A stretch of DNA of 64,000 nt from Marvinbryantia formatexigens DSM 14469 (GCF_025148285.1 NZ_CP102268.1:1786001-1850000), one strand, 5' to 3'. Numbered from the stretch's first letter, positions 41,552-51,033 are shown. Numbers and translations are program-made. Notes: a model not told the origin generated them from the letters alone.

Positions 41552-42838
41552 TTAATTTCCCATCAGGTCGTTGTAGTTATCCGCTACCATCATAACCGCT
41601 TCATCCATATCCGCCTCCGGGTCGCCGTCGGAAAGCAGAACCTGTACCGCATCACTCATTACGCTCCACATGCCGCTGGGAAGATATTCGCGGTCAAAGA
41701 AGTTGTCGTAAATAAGGTCTCCGTCAAACTGTTCCTGCGCCTCTCTGAACGCGTTTGTCGTGTAAGCCGCCTGGTCCGTTTCATCAAGCTCAATATTTGT
41801 CAGAGCCGGGATACCGCCGTCAATCTGCACAATCTTTACCGCAACCTCCGGTCTTGCCAGATAGGAGAGGAACTGCTTGCAGGCATCCTCATGCTCTGTA
41901 TCCTTCCAGATACCGAAGCAGCTGAAGTTACCTTCGCCGGTGCCGAAGTAAGAAGCTCCATCCGCCTCCTTAGACGGCACGGGCAGAATGCCCAGGTTCG
42001 CATTTTCGTTGTAGGCAAGCACAGACGGAATCATTTCTGTGGAATACAGCGTGAATGCGCCTTCATTGTTCGCCATTGCTTTGCAGATATCATCTTTCTT
42101 ACCGCTTACATAGTCTTCGTTCATGTAACCCTTTGTGTACCAGTCAGCTAACATCTGGAAGCCCTCTCTTCCGTCCGCATCCCAGTCAAAGGTGCCGTCC
42201 TGCAGCGTCTCCGCCTTGTTATCCGCCAGATCGCTGTTTGTATACAGTGTCGGCCAGATATCTTCCAGCGAATAGGAATCATAGCCGTCACCCATGCAGA
42301 TTTCCAGCGGAGTTGCTTCGGTATTATCCGCTACTGCCTGCAGCGCAGCGTCAAAATCGTCCCAGGTACGGATTGCGGAAGCATCCACGCCTGCTTCATC
42401 CAGAACATCCTTATTGTAAACGATCGCCGTAACCGCCTGTGTAATCGGCAGAATAAACAGCTCGCCGTCATCATTTGTGATAACATTCTTCAGTCCTTCA
42501 TCGATGTTCGACACCCACTCCTGGTCACTCAGATCCATCATATATTCGCTGTAACGAATCAGGCTCCAGCCGTGCGTTGTCCACATATCCGGAAGGTCGC
42601 CGGAGGACATTCTTGTTTTCATGGCGGATTCGTAATCGTCGCCGCCGTTGTAAATCGTTACACCAATGCCCGTTTCTTCCGTAAAGTCTTTTGTAATCTG
42701 TTCAAAGACCGCAAAGTCCTCTGTGGTAAGATTATATGCCACTTCAATAGTTTCCTCGGCAGAAACCCCGCCTGTCATAGACATACACATAGCTGCGCAA
42801 AGAACTGCGCCTGTTATCTTCATACTGCTTTTCCGCAT
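41552..42838 (-). CDS. Carbohydrate ABC solute-binding protein (family 1)
   Basis: The protein has 428 residues. A signal peptide (1-27, cleavage after GVSA) contains cysteines at 14 and 18 but no lipobox. The mature part has SBP_bac_1 features: TEDFAVFEQITKDFTEETGIGV, YESAMKTRMSSGDLPDMWTTHGW and PITQAVTAIVYNKDVLDEAGV. ATG behind AAAGGAGCAGATT. It is the first gene of the alpha-galactoside operon, downstream of a cre-like site and divergent from an AraC gene. The family is firm and the substrate inferred. Confidence 0.92.
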   Translation of the reverse strand: MRKSSMKITGAVLCAAMCMSMTGGVSAEETIEVAYNLTTEDFAVFEQITKDFTEETGIGVTIYNGGDDYESAMKTRMSSGDLPDMWTTHGWSLIRYSEYMMDLSDQEWVSNIDEGLKNVITNDDGELFILPITQAVTAIVYNKDVLDEAGVDASAIRTWDDFDAALQAVADNTEATPLEICMGDGYDSYSLEDIWPTLYTNSDLADNKAETLQDGTFDWDADGREGFQMLADWYTKGYMNEDYVSGKKDDICKAMANNEGAFTLYSTEMIPSVLAYNENANLGILPVPSKEADGASYFGTGEGNFSCFGIWKDTEHEDACKQFLSYLARPEVAVKIVQIDGGIPALTNIELDETDQAAYTTNAFREAQEQFDGDLIYDNFFDREYLPSGMWSVMSDAVQVLLSDGDPEADMDEAVMMVADNYNDLMGN

Positions 42839-42869
42839 AATCTGCTCCTTTCTTTTTTCACAAAATTAT

Positions 42870-42883
42870 TGTAACCGCTTTAA
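42870..42883. promoter_or_regulatory. Candidate catabolite-responsive element (cre)
   Basis: On the minus strand TTAAAGCGGTTACA matches the CcpA consensus TGWAARCGYTWNCW at 12 of 14 positions, 32 bases upstream of the binding-protein start codon. Confidence 0.45.
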
Positions 42884-42964
42884 CTTTTTTACTATTACAG
42901 CATGTGCACCTGCCGCCATTCGTTCGTTAAATGGCACAATTTTTGTCTAAATATTCTGTTGTAT

Positions 42965-42994
42965 TTGACATTATAGCAGGTTCTTTGTTAGAAT
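42965..42994 (+). promoter_or_regulatory. Promoter of the frameshifted AraC gene
   Basis: TTGACA (42965-42970), 18 bases, TAGAAT (42989-42994), about 50 bases before the ATG at 43046. Confidence 0.68.
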
Positions 42995-43045
42995 AATTAA
43001 TATTCCTGTCAAAATATCACACATTTATTGCTGAGGTTGAAAATT

Positions 43046-43883
43046 ATGCTTTACGAAAATAAAGAGGGTTCTTTTTATATTTACTGCGAAACCAGCCCGC
43101 TGCAATATCCGCTCCACCTTCACCAGTATATCGAGCTGGTTCATGTTGTGCGGGGAACACTTGATATGCAGATCGGAACGGAAAAATACCGGATCAACGC
43201 CGGCGAGCTGGCTGTCATTTTTCCAAATGTACTTCACGACTACCATACGCTCTCCGGTCCCGAAGAGACGCAGCTTCTTATTATCAACTGCTATATGCGC
43301 CTGCTGCCCTGGCACCAGAAGCCGCTGATGAACATGCTCCCTACCCCCCCTCATTCACGCAGGGCAGATTCACGCAGACGTGCTGTACGCAGAGAAGCGC
43401 CTGTTTGAAATGAATCTTTCAGAAGATAATACAGCACTGGCAGGGACGCTCATCAGCCTGATGCTCTGTCGTCTGCTGCCAGTGCTCACTCTTACAGAAT
43501 ATCAGAAGCTCCCCACCGGAGAGCTTCCCACAGATATTCTGACCTATATTGCCAATCATTACCGTGAGGACATTTCCCTGTCCTCTGTCGCCGCGCAGTT
43601 CGGAACCGGAAAATTTGTTCTTTCCCGGATTTTTTCCAACGTGCTCGGCGTCAGCTTTACCGACTATGTAAATTCCCTGCGGCTTTCCCATGCCCAGCAT
43701 CTGCTCGCGAGCACAGACCGCAACATCCTGGACATTGCCCTGGAATGCGGCTATCACAACCAGCAGACCTTCAACCGGGTATTCAAAGCCCGTTTTTCCT
43801 GCACGCCGAAGGAATTCCGCAAAAGTCACCCCGGACATATCGAAGTACCTTTAGAGTGCTTTTTTACCGGCGAAACCGGGTAG
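43046..43883 (+). pseudogene. AraC-family regulator interrupted by a frameshift at a C7 tract
   Basis: The first frame starts at the ATG at 43046 (behind GAGGTTG) and encodes a cupin domain to KPLMNMLPTP. At a run of seven C's (43344-43350) the homologous reading passes to the +1 frame, continuing PLIHAGQIHADVLYAEKRLFE and on through two helix-turn-helix motifs to 43883. With six C's the two parts would join into one AraC protein of about 279 residues. As read, the first frame instead ends at 43408 in an unrelated Arg-rich tail. The gene is divergent from the alpha-galactoside importer it would control. A sequencing error, a pseudogene and a phase-variable tract are all possible. Confidence 0.85.
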
Positions 43884-43896
43884 GGGCACTCTCCCC

Positions 43897-45360
43897 CTAC
43901 GCCGTTATCACACGCGCCTCCCGCTCTGCTGCGACCTCGGCCGGGGTCTTTTCACGCAGTCTTACCGCGCCATGATAATCTTTCGTCGGAATCAGATTGC
44001 CCTTCGCCAGGTTTTCCTTTGCCTGTGCGATTGCTTCTCCGTACTGCGGCAGCCACTGTTCCTGCGCCACCAGCATTTCATCAATCATCTGCCAGACCTC
44101 CGGCGGATTGCAGACTGCTCCGGTAAGCGGGTCCATCAGCGCCGCCTGCTTCAGCAGCTCTGCATCGCCGTGAACCGCAGCCTCCACCGCCAGCTTCTGC
44201 ACCCAGATGGACTGTGAGCACACAGCGGCGCAGCCCAGCGGCAGGTCGCCCACCTTCGGCACACTGATGCCGTTGCCGTCCACGTAGCAGGGCACCTCCA
44301 CCACCGATTCATACGGAAGATTGGTGATGCAGCCTTCATTCATGACATTAAAATGTCCCCGGTATCTTCTGCCCGTTTCCAGAGATTCGATAATATAGGA
44401 GCAGTGCTCATTTCCTCTCTGGCTGCCGTCCAGCTTTTTCGGCTCCTCCTGCAGAATCTTCGGATAGTCCGTCTCAAACCAGTTCCGCTCCTCCCGCGTA
44501 ACCCGCAGATAGCCGCCCGTCTCTCCGTTGATCCAGTTATCCAGATTAATCCAGTCCTTAATCTCATCCGGACGCTTGCGATACCATGCAACATATTCTG
44601 ACAGATGCCCGTTGGATTCCGTGGAGTAATAGCCGAAGCGCTTTAAAATATCGATGCGCACCTTTTCCTCCTCACGGAATTTTTCGTGCGCTTCAAAGCC
44701 CGGCAGCAGCTTCGGAAGCATGTCCTCCCCGTGATGCTTTACTGCGATGTACCAGGTCTGGTGATTGATGCCGGCGCAGGTGATGTCCAGCTCATCGCGC
44801 GGTATGCCCAGCACCTCCGCAATCTGCTGCTCCCCGTGGATTTCTCCGTGGCAGAGACCGATTGTTTGCACCTTTCCGTATTTATTGCACGCCCAGGTCG
44901 CCATTGCGTTGGGATTGGAATAATTCAGCATGATGGCTCCCGGCTCCGCCACCTCTCTGATATCTTTGCAGAAATCCAGAAGCGCCGCGATCACACGCTG
45001 TCCGTACATAATTCCGCCGGTGCAGAGCGTATCGCCCACGCACTGGTCGACCCCGTATTTCAGCGGAATTTCAATATCCGTCTCAAAGCCCTCCAGACCG
45101 CCGATGCGCACGCAGTTTACAATGTAGCGCGCATTCCGGAACGCCTCACGGCGATCCGTCGTTGCCTGTATGGTGATTGGAATGCCGTTCGCATCCAGAT
45201 CGCGCTGGCACAGTGCGCGTGTTTTTTCCAGATTGTCCGGATTGATGTCCGTAAACGCCACCTCGATATCGTGAAATTCCGGCACGGACATGATGTCCGC
45301 AAAAAGTGTCCGGGCAAATACAAGACTGCCCGCCCCAATAAATGCTACCTTAAAGCTCAT
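43897..45360 (-). CDS. melA: GH4 alpha-galactosidase (MelA type)
   Basis: The 487-residue NAD- and Mn-dependent cytoplasmic glycosidase has FIGAGSLVFARTLF as Rossmann motif (9-22), NYSNPNAMATWA near 150, LCHGEIHG with the metal-binding Cys near 173, and GINHQTW near 200. These fit the alpha-galactosidase subfamily of GH4. ATG at 45360 behind GGAGGGAATCTT. It hydrolyses melibiose- and raffinose-type linkages. It is monocistronic and divergent from an AraC gene, which probably controls it. The start is supported by a TATAAT promoter at 45444-45473. Confidence 0.93.
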   Translation of the reverse strand: MSFKVAFIGAGSLVFARTLFADIMSVPEFHDIEVAFTDINPDNLEKTRALCQRDLDANGIPITIQATTDRREAFRNARYIVNCVRIGGLEGFETDIEIPLKYGVDQCVGDTLCTGGIMYGQRVIAALLDFCKDIREVAEPGAIMLNYSNPNAMATWACNKYGKVQTIGLCHGEIHGEQQIAEVLGIPRDELDITCAGINHQTWYIAVKHHGEDMLPKLLPGFEAHEKFREEEKVRIDILKRFGYYSTESNGHLSEYVAWYRKRPDEIKDWINLDNWINGETGGYLRVTREERNWFETDYPKILQEEPKKLDGSQRGNEHCSYIIESLETGRRYRGHFNVMNEGCITNLPYESVVEVPCYVDGNGISVPKVGDLPLGCAAVCSQSIWVQKLAVEAAVHGDAELLKQAALMDPLTGAVCNPPEVWQMIDEMLVAQEQWLPQYGEAIAQAKENLAKGNLIPTKDYHGAVRLREKTPAEVAAEREARVITA

Positions 45361-45443
45361 AAGATTCCCTCCTGTATTTTTTCACAGCGGTCTGCCCCGG
45401 CGCCCTGTTCCCTGCAAAAGCAGAGCCGCTGCTTTTTTCTCTT

Positions 45444-45473
45444 ATTATACATAACCGTATCTTTTATGCGTAA
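45444..45473 (-). promoter_or_regulatory. Promoter of melA
   Basis: On the minus strand TTACGC (45468-45473), 18 bases, TATAAT (45444-45449). Confidence 0.6.
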
Positions 45474-45506
45474 GCTTTTATTCGCAGAGCAGAGAAATGT
45501 AAGATA

Positions 45507-45535
45507 TTGTCGCATTTAATTTTATGTGGTATAGT
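45507..45535 (+). promoter_or_regulatory. Promoter of the second AraC gene
   Basis: TTGTCG (45507-45512), 17 bases, TATAGT (45530-45535), in the divergent region with melA. Confidence 0.65.
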
Positions 45536-45640
45536 AACTGTAAATGATAACTGCCCGGTCATATCGCCCGCCCGATATTGCCAGTCATTGATTTTTCACT
45601 GTACCGGAAAACAGAAAGTCCCTGGAAGGAGCAGATATAT

Positions 45641-46552
45641 ATGGAAGATATTTTTTCAGAGAAAAAGCTTTATGCGGCAGTGACGGCTTTCTATGCCCTT
45701 TCGCTGCCGGAATATCATATGCCGGTGCATTCTCACACAAGCTGCGAGCTGATGTATGTGACAGACGGCGTCTGCACCGTTTTCTGTGACGGTACTGAAA
45801 TCTCCCTAAAGCAGAATCAGTTTATTTTTATTGATTCGGCAGTCCCGCATCAGCTGGAAATTGCCGCCGGACATCCCTGCTCCATTCTGAATCTGGAATT
45901 TACTGTCCATACAGAAAAAACGCCGCTTCCCATGCAGCAGCTTCTGGAGGAAAGCGCCGAATTCCGGAAATTCTGGGCTTCGCGTCCGCCGTTTGCAGTA
46001 TCGGACGATCAGCGCAGCATGGGATACTCCATGAAGGATCTGCTCTCCCGGCTCCAGAAGCAGCCGGAGCAGCCCGACTTTCTTTTCCGGCTGCTGTTTT
46101 ACCGGATGCTGCTGGAAATGACCTGGTGCTTCCGCCGCAGGCGCAGCGCCTCCGGACTGGAATATCTGAAAAAGGCCTGCGACTACATAGACCGGCACCT
46201 GCTGGAGGAGTTGTCCATCCCCGCCATCGCCGCCTGTGCGGGCGTCAACAAGTCTTACCTGCAGGCTCTTTTTTCCCGGACAATGCACTGCACCATCGGC
46301 AGCTACATCAACCAGAAGCGGCTGAACCAGGCGGTTTTCCTGCTGACGAACAGCTCTCTTTCTGTTACCGACGTGGCGTTTGCGTCCGGTTACAACAGCC
46401 GCCAGCATTTTGCCCACACGTTTCAGAAGTTTTATGGCATCAGCCCCTCCCATTACCGTCGTCTTCACTCGCGCCAGCTTCTTCCCGACACCGGAAATTC
46501 CCGCTACCGGATCGACACGGACGGAGCCCGGCAGGAGCCGATGATTAAATGA
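45641..46552 (+). CDS. AraC-family regulator next to melA
   Basis: The 303 residues begin at the ATG at 45641 with AAGGAG 9 bases upstream; an earlier TTG at 45578 lacks a site. The cupin N-terminus has PVHSHTSCELMYV and SAVPHQLEI histidines. Two helix-turn-helix motifs follow near 190-290 (IPAIAACAGVNKSYLQALF and TDVAFASGYNSRQHFAHTF). It is probably a galactoside-responsive activator of the divergent melA gene. The C-terminal tail after SPSHYRRLHSRQ is unstructured. Confidence 0.91.
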   Translation: MEDIFSEKKLYAAVTAFYALSLPEYHMPVHSHTSCELMYVTDGVCTVFCDGTEISLKQNQFIFIDSAVPHQLEIAAGHPCSILNLEFTVHTEKTPLPMQQLLEESAEFRKFWASRPPFAVSDDQRSMGYSMKDLLSRLQKQPEQPDFLFRLLFYRMLLEMTWCFRRRRSASGLEYLKKACDYIDRHLLEELSIPAIAACAGVNKSYLQALFSRTMHCTIGSYINQKRLNQAVFLLTNSSLSVTDVAFASGYNSRQHFAHTFQKFYGISPSHYRRLHSRQLLPDTGNSRYRIDTDGARQEPMIK

Positions 46553-46669
46553 ACGGACAAAAAATGTCTTTCCCGTTTTTAAAAACCGGCGTGTTTATCT
46601 GCCGGACAGCTTATAAAATGAAAATCTTACCGGAAAGGATCTGCGGCGCCGCCGCAGTGGTATTTTTAT

Positions 46670-48094
46670 ATGAACTGGACTACTCTGCTTTGTACGGAGC
46701 GCATCCGCAGCCATGCGGGAGGTACCGGCTCCGCGGACCTGAGAAGCGAATTTGAAAAGGATTATCACCGTATTATCGGCAGCGCGTCGTTCCGCCGCCT
46801 GCAGGATAAAACACAGGTTTTTCCGCTGGACAACAGCGATTTTATCCGTACCCGCCTAACGCACTCGCTGGAAGTCGCCTCCATTGCGCGCTCGCTCGGA
46901 CAGAATATTTCGCAATATATTATCCGCAACCAGCGTGACAGAAGCTTCGATCTGCAGACGCAGTCGGATGTGTGCAGCATCGTGGAGTGCGCCGGTCTGA
47001 TTCACGACATCGGCAATCCTCCATTTGGTCATTTCGGTGAGACCACCATCCGCGACTGGTTCCGCGAAAATCTGCCGCGGCTGACATTTGAGGGCAGACC
47101 GCTCCCGGAAATTCTGTCCCCGCAGATGCTCGCTGATTTTTACAATTTTGAGGGCAACGCCCAGGCGCTGCGCCTGGTGACAAAGCTGCATTTTCTGGTC
47201 GATGAAAACGGTATGAACCTCACCTGCGCCCTGCTCGGCACGATTATCAAGTACCCGGTTTCCTCTCTGGAAGTCAACAAATCGAGCGGAAATATTAAGG
47301 ATAAGAAGCCCGGCTATTTTTATGCGGACCGCGATATTTTTGAGAAGATTCAGACTGCTACCGGCACAAACGGACGCCGGCATCCCCTGTGCTTTATTCT
47401 GGAGGCGGCGGATGATATCGCTTATCTGACTGCCGATATCGAGGATGCTTACCGGAAGGGCTTCATCAGCTACCGGCTGCTTCTGGAGGAGCTCCGCTCC
47501 GAAGAGGTGCTGACACGTATGCTGCCGCAGGAGCAGCGCACCTATCTGGAAATGGTCAGCCGCCTGGAGCGCAAGTACGAGAACGGTCTGAAGCGCGGCG
47601 TTGCGGACCCGGAGGGCTACGCCGTCTCCAACTGGATCGTAACTGTGCAGGGCTTTCTGATTTCCTGCGCCACCTACGGCTTTACAAAAAACTACCGCGC
47701 CATTATGGAGGGCAGCTATCCTGTGGATTTATTCTGCCGCAGTCACGGAAGCGCGCTGCATGACCGCCTCAGCGACATTGCCTGGCGTTATGTTTTTGTG
47801 TCGCGCCCGATTTTCAAGACGGAGCTTGCCGCCGCCACCGTCCTGCAGTATCTGCTGGATAAATTTATTCCGGCGGCGATAAACTATGATACCGGCAACC
47901 GTCTGACCGATGTACAGGATAAATTGATGACGCTCGTCTCTGAAAATTATAAGTCCGTCTACCGCAGACAGGCGGAGGGCAAATCCCCGCAGGAAAGACT
48001 TTATCTGCGGCTTCTGCTCATCACGGACCATATCTGCGGCATGACGGACAGCTATGCGAAACGGCTGTACCAGGAACTGAACGGGATTGACTGA
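46670..48094 (+). CDS. dgt: dGTPase-like HD-domain triphosphohydrolase
   Basis: The 474-residue cytoplasmic protein of the dGTP triphosphohydrolase family releases triphosphate from dGTP. The HD motif elements are seen as RLTHSLEVASIARS (H at about 65), LIHDIGNPPFGHFGE (about 110-124), and AADDIAYLTADIEDA (about 245-259). The ATG at 46670 lacks an obvious Shine-Dalgarno, and the region before it (46553-46669) shows no promoter I can defend. The thymidine kinase gene downstream is convergent. Length fits the family. Confidence 0.9.
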   Translation: MNWTTLLCTERIRSHAGGTGSADLRSEFEKDYHRIIGSASFRRLQDKTQVFPLDNSDFIRTRLTHSLEVASIARSLGQNISQYIIRNQRDRSFDLQTQSDVCSIVECAGLIHDIGNPPFGHFGETTIRDWFRENLPRLTFEGRPLPEILSPQMLADFYNFEGNAQALRLVTKLHFLVDENGMNLTCALLGTIIKYPVSSLEVNKSSGNIKDKKPGYFYADRDIFEKIQTATGTNGRRHPLCFILEAADDIAYLTADIEDAYRKGFISYRLLLEELRSEEVLTRMLPQEQRTYLEMVSRLERKYENGLKRGVADPEGYAVSNWIVTVQGFLISCATYGFTKNYRAIMEGSYPVDLFCRSHGSALHDRLSDIAWRYVFVSRPIFKTELAAATVLQYLLDKFIPAAINYDTGNRLTDVQDKLMTLVSENYKSVYRRQAEGKSPQERLYLRLLLITDHICGMTDSYAKRLYQELNGID

Positions 48095-48168
48095 ACGGGT
48101 CCGGCAGGGGCTGCTTTCTCAATGAAAGCCGCCAGCGATAGCTCCTGCTTTCTCTGAAACGCACGGTG

Positions 48169-48744
48169 CTACTCCCGTCTTTCCGGTCCCAGATTTCCTT
48201 CTTTATAGTGTTTGCGGCAGAGCGCCGTGTAGCTGTCGTTGCCGCCCACGACGACCTGGGCGCCGCTGCGGATGATTTTTCCGTTTTCGTCGAAGCGGGT
48301 GTTGCAGGTTGCGCCCTGCCCGCACCAGCAGACGGTTTTCAGCTCTTCTATCACATCCGCCCACGCCAGCAGCCACATGCTGCCCTCAAACAGCTCCCGG
48401 CGGAAGTCTGTGCGCAGACCGTAACAGATTACCGGAAGATTCAGGTCGTCCACGATGTGCACGAAAAATTCGATATCCGACTTTTTGCAGAACTGCGCCT
48501 CGTCAACAATCACGCAGTCGTAGCAGCTGATTTCCTCGTCGCTCATGACGAGCAGATCCTCCACATAGCTGCATTTCTGCTCCAGCCCCATACGGCTGCG
48601 GATGACGCCGGCGTCTCTTGTATCCAGCTTTGGCTTTACCAGCAGCGCCTCTTTTCCGCGCTCGTAATAATTATACGCCACCATCAGAGCGTTCGCCGTC
48701 TTGGAGCTTCCCATTGCCCCGTGACGGAAATATAATTTCGCCAT
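48169..48744 (-). CDS. tdk: Thymidine kinase
   Basis: The 191 residues use the ATG at 48744 behind GAGGAAAAG; an upstream ATG at 48765 lies before that site. It is a type II thymidine kinase of pyrimidine salvage. P-loop GAMGSSKT (about 8-15), the IVDEAQF Walker-B-like motif (about 86-92), and zinc-binding cysteines in CWCGQGATCN and near the C-terminus (ALCRKHY) are all present. It is separated from sbcC by only 30 bases and may be co-transcribed with sbcDC. Confidence 0.94.
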   Translation of the reverse strand: MAKLYFRHGAMGSSKTANALMVAYNYYERGKEALLVKPKLDTRDAGVIRSRMGLEQKCSYVEDLLVMSDEEISCYDCVIVDEAQFCKKSDIEFFVHIVDDLNLPVICYGLRTDFRRELFEGSMWLLAWADVIEELKTVCWCGQGATCNTRFDENGKIIRSGAQVVVGGNDSYTALCRKHYKEGNLGPERRE

Positions 48745-48774
48745 TTTCTTTTCCTCACTTTCCACTGATGCAGT

Positions 48775-51033
48775 TTATTGCAGGACCGTCGCTCTGCTTC
48801 CGCTGCCCGGTTCCTTTCTGACCACGATCTGGCTCTCTATCCGCTCCTTCAGCTCCGCCACATGGGAAATGATTCCCACGAGCCGTCTGCCCTCCGTAAG
48901 CTCCGCCAGCGCCTTTACCGCCTGGTTCAGCGCTTCTTCGTCCAGAGAACCGAAGCCCTCATCCACAAACATGGTGTCCAGCCGGATTCCGCCTGCCTGC
49001 GACTGGATTTCGTCCGACAGACCGAGCGCCAGAGAGAGCGATGCCATAAATGTTTCCCCACCGGAGAGCGTTTTTACGCTCCGCACCGTTCCATTATAAT
49101 GGTCCGTAACGTCCAGCTCCAGCCCGCTCTGGCTGGTGCGTCTGTCCGCCTCCTCCCGGCGCTTCAGCTCATACTGTCCGCCCGACATTACCATCAGACG
49201 CACGTTCGCGCGCTCAATAATTCTCTCAAAATATGTCATCTGGATATAAGTTTCCAGCGTAATCCTGTCCTTCTGGCGCAGCCCGCCATTTGCCGTATCC
49301 GCCAGCGCCTTCATCCAGATATATTTCCGCTGTATTTTCTCCAGCGCTTCTGCTTCCCTGGAGATGTTATCCGCCGCCCGCCGGTTTGTCTGCAGCCGCA
49401 GACTGCAGCTCTCCCGCCGCTCCTGCACCGCCGCCTTTTTCTCAAGCAGCGTATCCCTGCAATCCGAGAGCGCCTGCATATCATCGGCACCATCCTCCAT
49501 CCGGTGCTGCGTGAGCGTGGCAAGTAGCGCCCTGTTTTTCTCCAGAATCTTTTCGCTGCTTTCGTATGCATTTCTTGCCTGCTCAAAGCTCTGCTCCATC
49601 TGCCGCTTCTTTTCTCTCTTTTTCTGCAGCACTTCCTCCGGAACCAGCTTTTCCTGCTCTTTTGCCAGCGTTTCCTCTGCCGTCTGCACCTGTGCGCGGA
49701 TTCCCGCCGCCAGATTGCTCTGCCGCACCATGTCCGCCTCCGCCGCGTCCCGGCGCTCCTTCTTTTTGCGCAGCAGCTCTTCCGTCGGCGCATCTGTGGC
49801 AAGCGCCGCCGGCTGCGGATGATGCACGGAACCGCAGACCGGACATTTTTCGCCTTCTACCAGCTTCGCCGCCAGCAGTCCCGCCTGCGCGTCCAGAAAG
49901 CGGCGCTCCATCTGCTGATATTCCAGGCAAAGCCGGTCTGCCTGCGAAGCGGCGCGCCGATAATCCTCCTGCGTCCGCTGCAGCCTGGCTTTCAGATTCT
50001 GATGTGCCTGCTGTGCTTCCTTATAAATGCGCAGCTGACGGCTGTCGTTTTCAATCTCCACCGCCAGCGCCTCGCGGATATCCTTCTTTTCCTGCTCCGC
50101 CGCATAAGCCGCTTTTAAAGCGGGCAGGCGCTTTTCCTCGCGCGCAATCGCTTCCTGCGCCGCCTGCATCTGCTGTGCCGCCCGCTGCGCCGCCCGCGCG
50201 CTGCCAAGACGCTGGTTTACCTGCTCCAGCTCTTCCTCCGCCTTTTTCATATCCGCCGAAAGTGCCGCCAGCGTTTTCCCGTCTTCCTCAATAAAAGCGG
50301 AAAGCTCCTTTAAAAACTCTGCTGTGTTATCCGCGCTCCTGCTCTTTACGGCAATCTCCAGCAGCGCGCGGCACGGATGCTCCTGCGGCACCCTTACGCC
50401 GTCCATATATTGCAGGATCCTCTTTACCGCATCCTCGTACTCCGTCTTTTTCGCCAGCGCATCTGTCTTGATCCGCTCCTGCAGAATCTGGTATGCTTTT
50501 GTGTGAAAAATTTCTCTGAAGATTTTCCCGCGCTCCTCTGTTTTTGCCATCAGCAGATTCTGGAAATCTCCCTGCGCAATCATGGCGATATTCATAAACT
50601 GGTTGCGGTTTAAGCCAATCAGTTCCGTCACCGCCGCGGTCACGTCCTTCACCTTTGTGATGACATGTCCGTCCGGGAAGGTCAGTGCAGCATCCGCCCG
50701 CTGCACGGTAAAGCCCTCCCCGCGGTCCTTCGGGCGCATGTATTCCGGATTACGGCATACCCGGTATGTTTTCCCGGAATACGCAAAGGTAAGCTCTGCA
50801 TACGTCGGCGTCTCCGGAAGCGCATATTTGCTGCGGAACATGGAAGCGTCGCGGAAGCTGCCGCTTGCCTCTCCATAAAGGGCAAATATAATTGCGTCGA
50901 AAATTGTCGTTTTTCCGGCTCCGGTATCGCCCGTAATCAGATAAAGTCCCTGGGTCCCCAGCTTTTCGAAGTCAATCTCCGTCTTTCCGGCGTATGGTCC
51001 GAATGCCGACATCACTAATTTTAAAGGTCTCAT
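48775..51033 (-). CDS. sbcC: SbcC nuclease subunit (SMC-like ATPase)
   Basis: The 752 residues start at the ATG at 51033, which overlaps the sbcD stop (ATGA). It belongs to the Rad50/SbcC family and is shorter than the roughly 1000-residue Escherichia coli protein because its coiled coils are shorter. N-terminal Walker A GDTGAGKTT (about 35-43), coiled coil, zinc hook CPVC (397-400), return coil, then LSGGETFMASLSLAL and Walker B MFVDEGFGSLDEE follow. With SbcD it opens and cuts DNA hairpins and palindromes during replication and repair, which is apt in a window so rich in palindromes. Confidence 0.93.
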   Translation of the reverse strand: MRPLKLVMSAFGPYAGKTEIDFEKLGTQGLYLITGDTGAGKTTIFDAIIFALYGEASGSFRDASMFRSKYALPETPTYAELTFAYSGKTYRVCRNPEYMRPKDRGEGFTVQRADAALTFPDGHVITKVKDVTAAVTELIGLNRNQFMNIAMIAQGDFQNLLMAKTEERGKIFREIFHTKAYQILQERIKTDALAKKTEYEDAVKRILQYMDGVRVPQEHPCRALLEIAVKSRSADNTAEFLKELSAFIEEDGKTLAALSADMKKAEEELEQVNQRLGSARAAQRAAQQMQAAQEAIAREEKRLPALKAAYAAEQEKKDIREALAVEIENDSRQLRIYKEAQQAHQNLKARLQRTQEDYRRAASQADRLCLEYQQMERRFLDAQAGLLAAKLVEGEKCPVCGSVHHPQPAALATDAPTEELLRKKKERRDAAEADMVRQSNLAAGIRAQVQTAEETLAKEQEKLVPEEVLQKKREKKRQMEQSFEQARNAYESSEKILEKNRALLATLTQHRMEDGADDMQALSDCRDTLLEKKAAVQERRESCSLRLQTNRRAADNISREAEALEKIQRKYIWMKALADTANGGLRQKDRITLETYIQMTYFERIIERANVRLMVMSGGQYELKRREEADRRTSQSGLELDVTDHYNGTVRSVKTLSGGETFMASLSLALGLSDEIQSQAGGIRLDTMFVDEGFGSLDEEALNQAVKALAELTEGRRLVGIISHVAELKERIESQIVVRKEPGSGSRATVLQ

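Noticed and set aside
43028-43408. Independent short cupin protein
   Set aside because: The tail after the C7 tract is meaningless while the other frame continues the AraC protein exactly, so it was treated as one frameshifted gene.
46549-46755. Small frame between the AraC gene and dgt
   Set aside because: It overlaps the dGTPase start in another frame, has no ribosome site, and its product has no sensible pattern.
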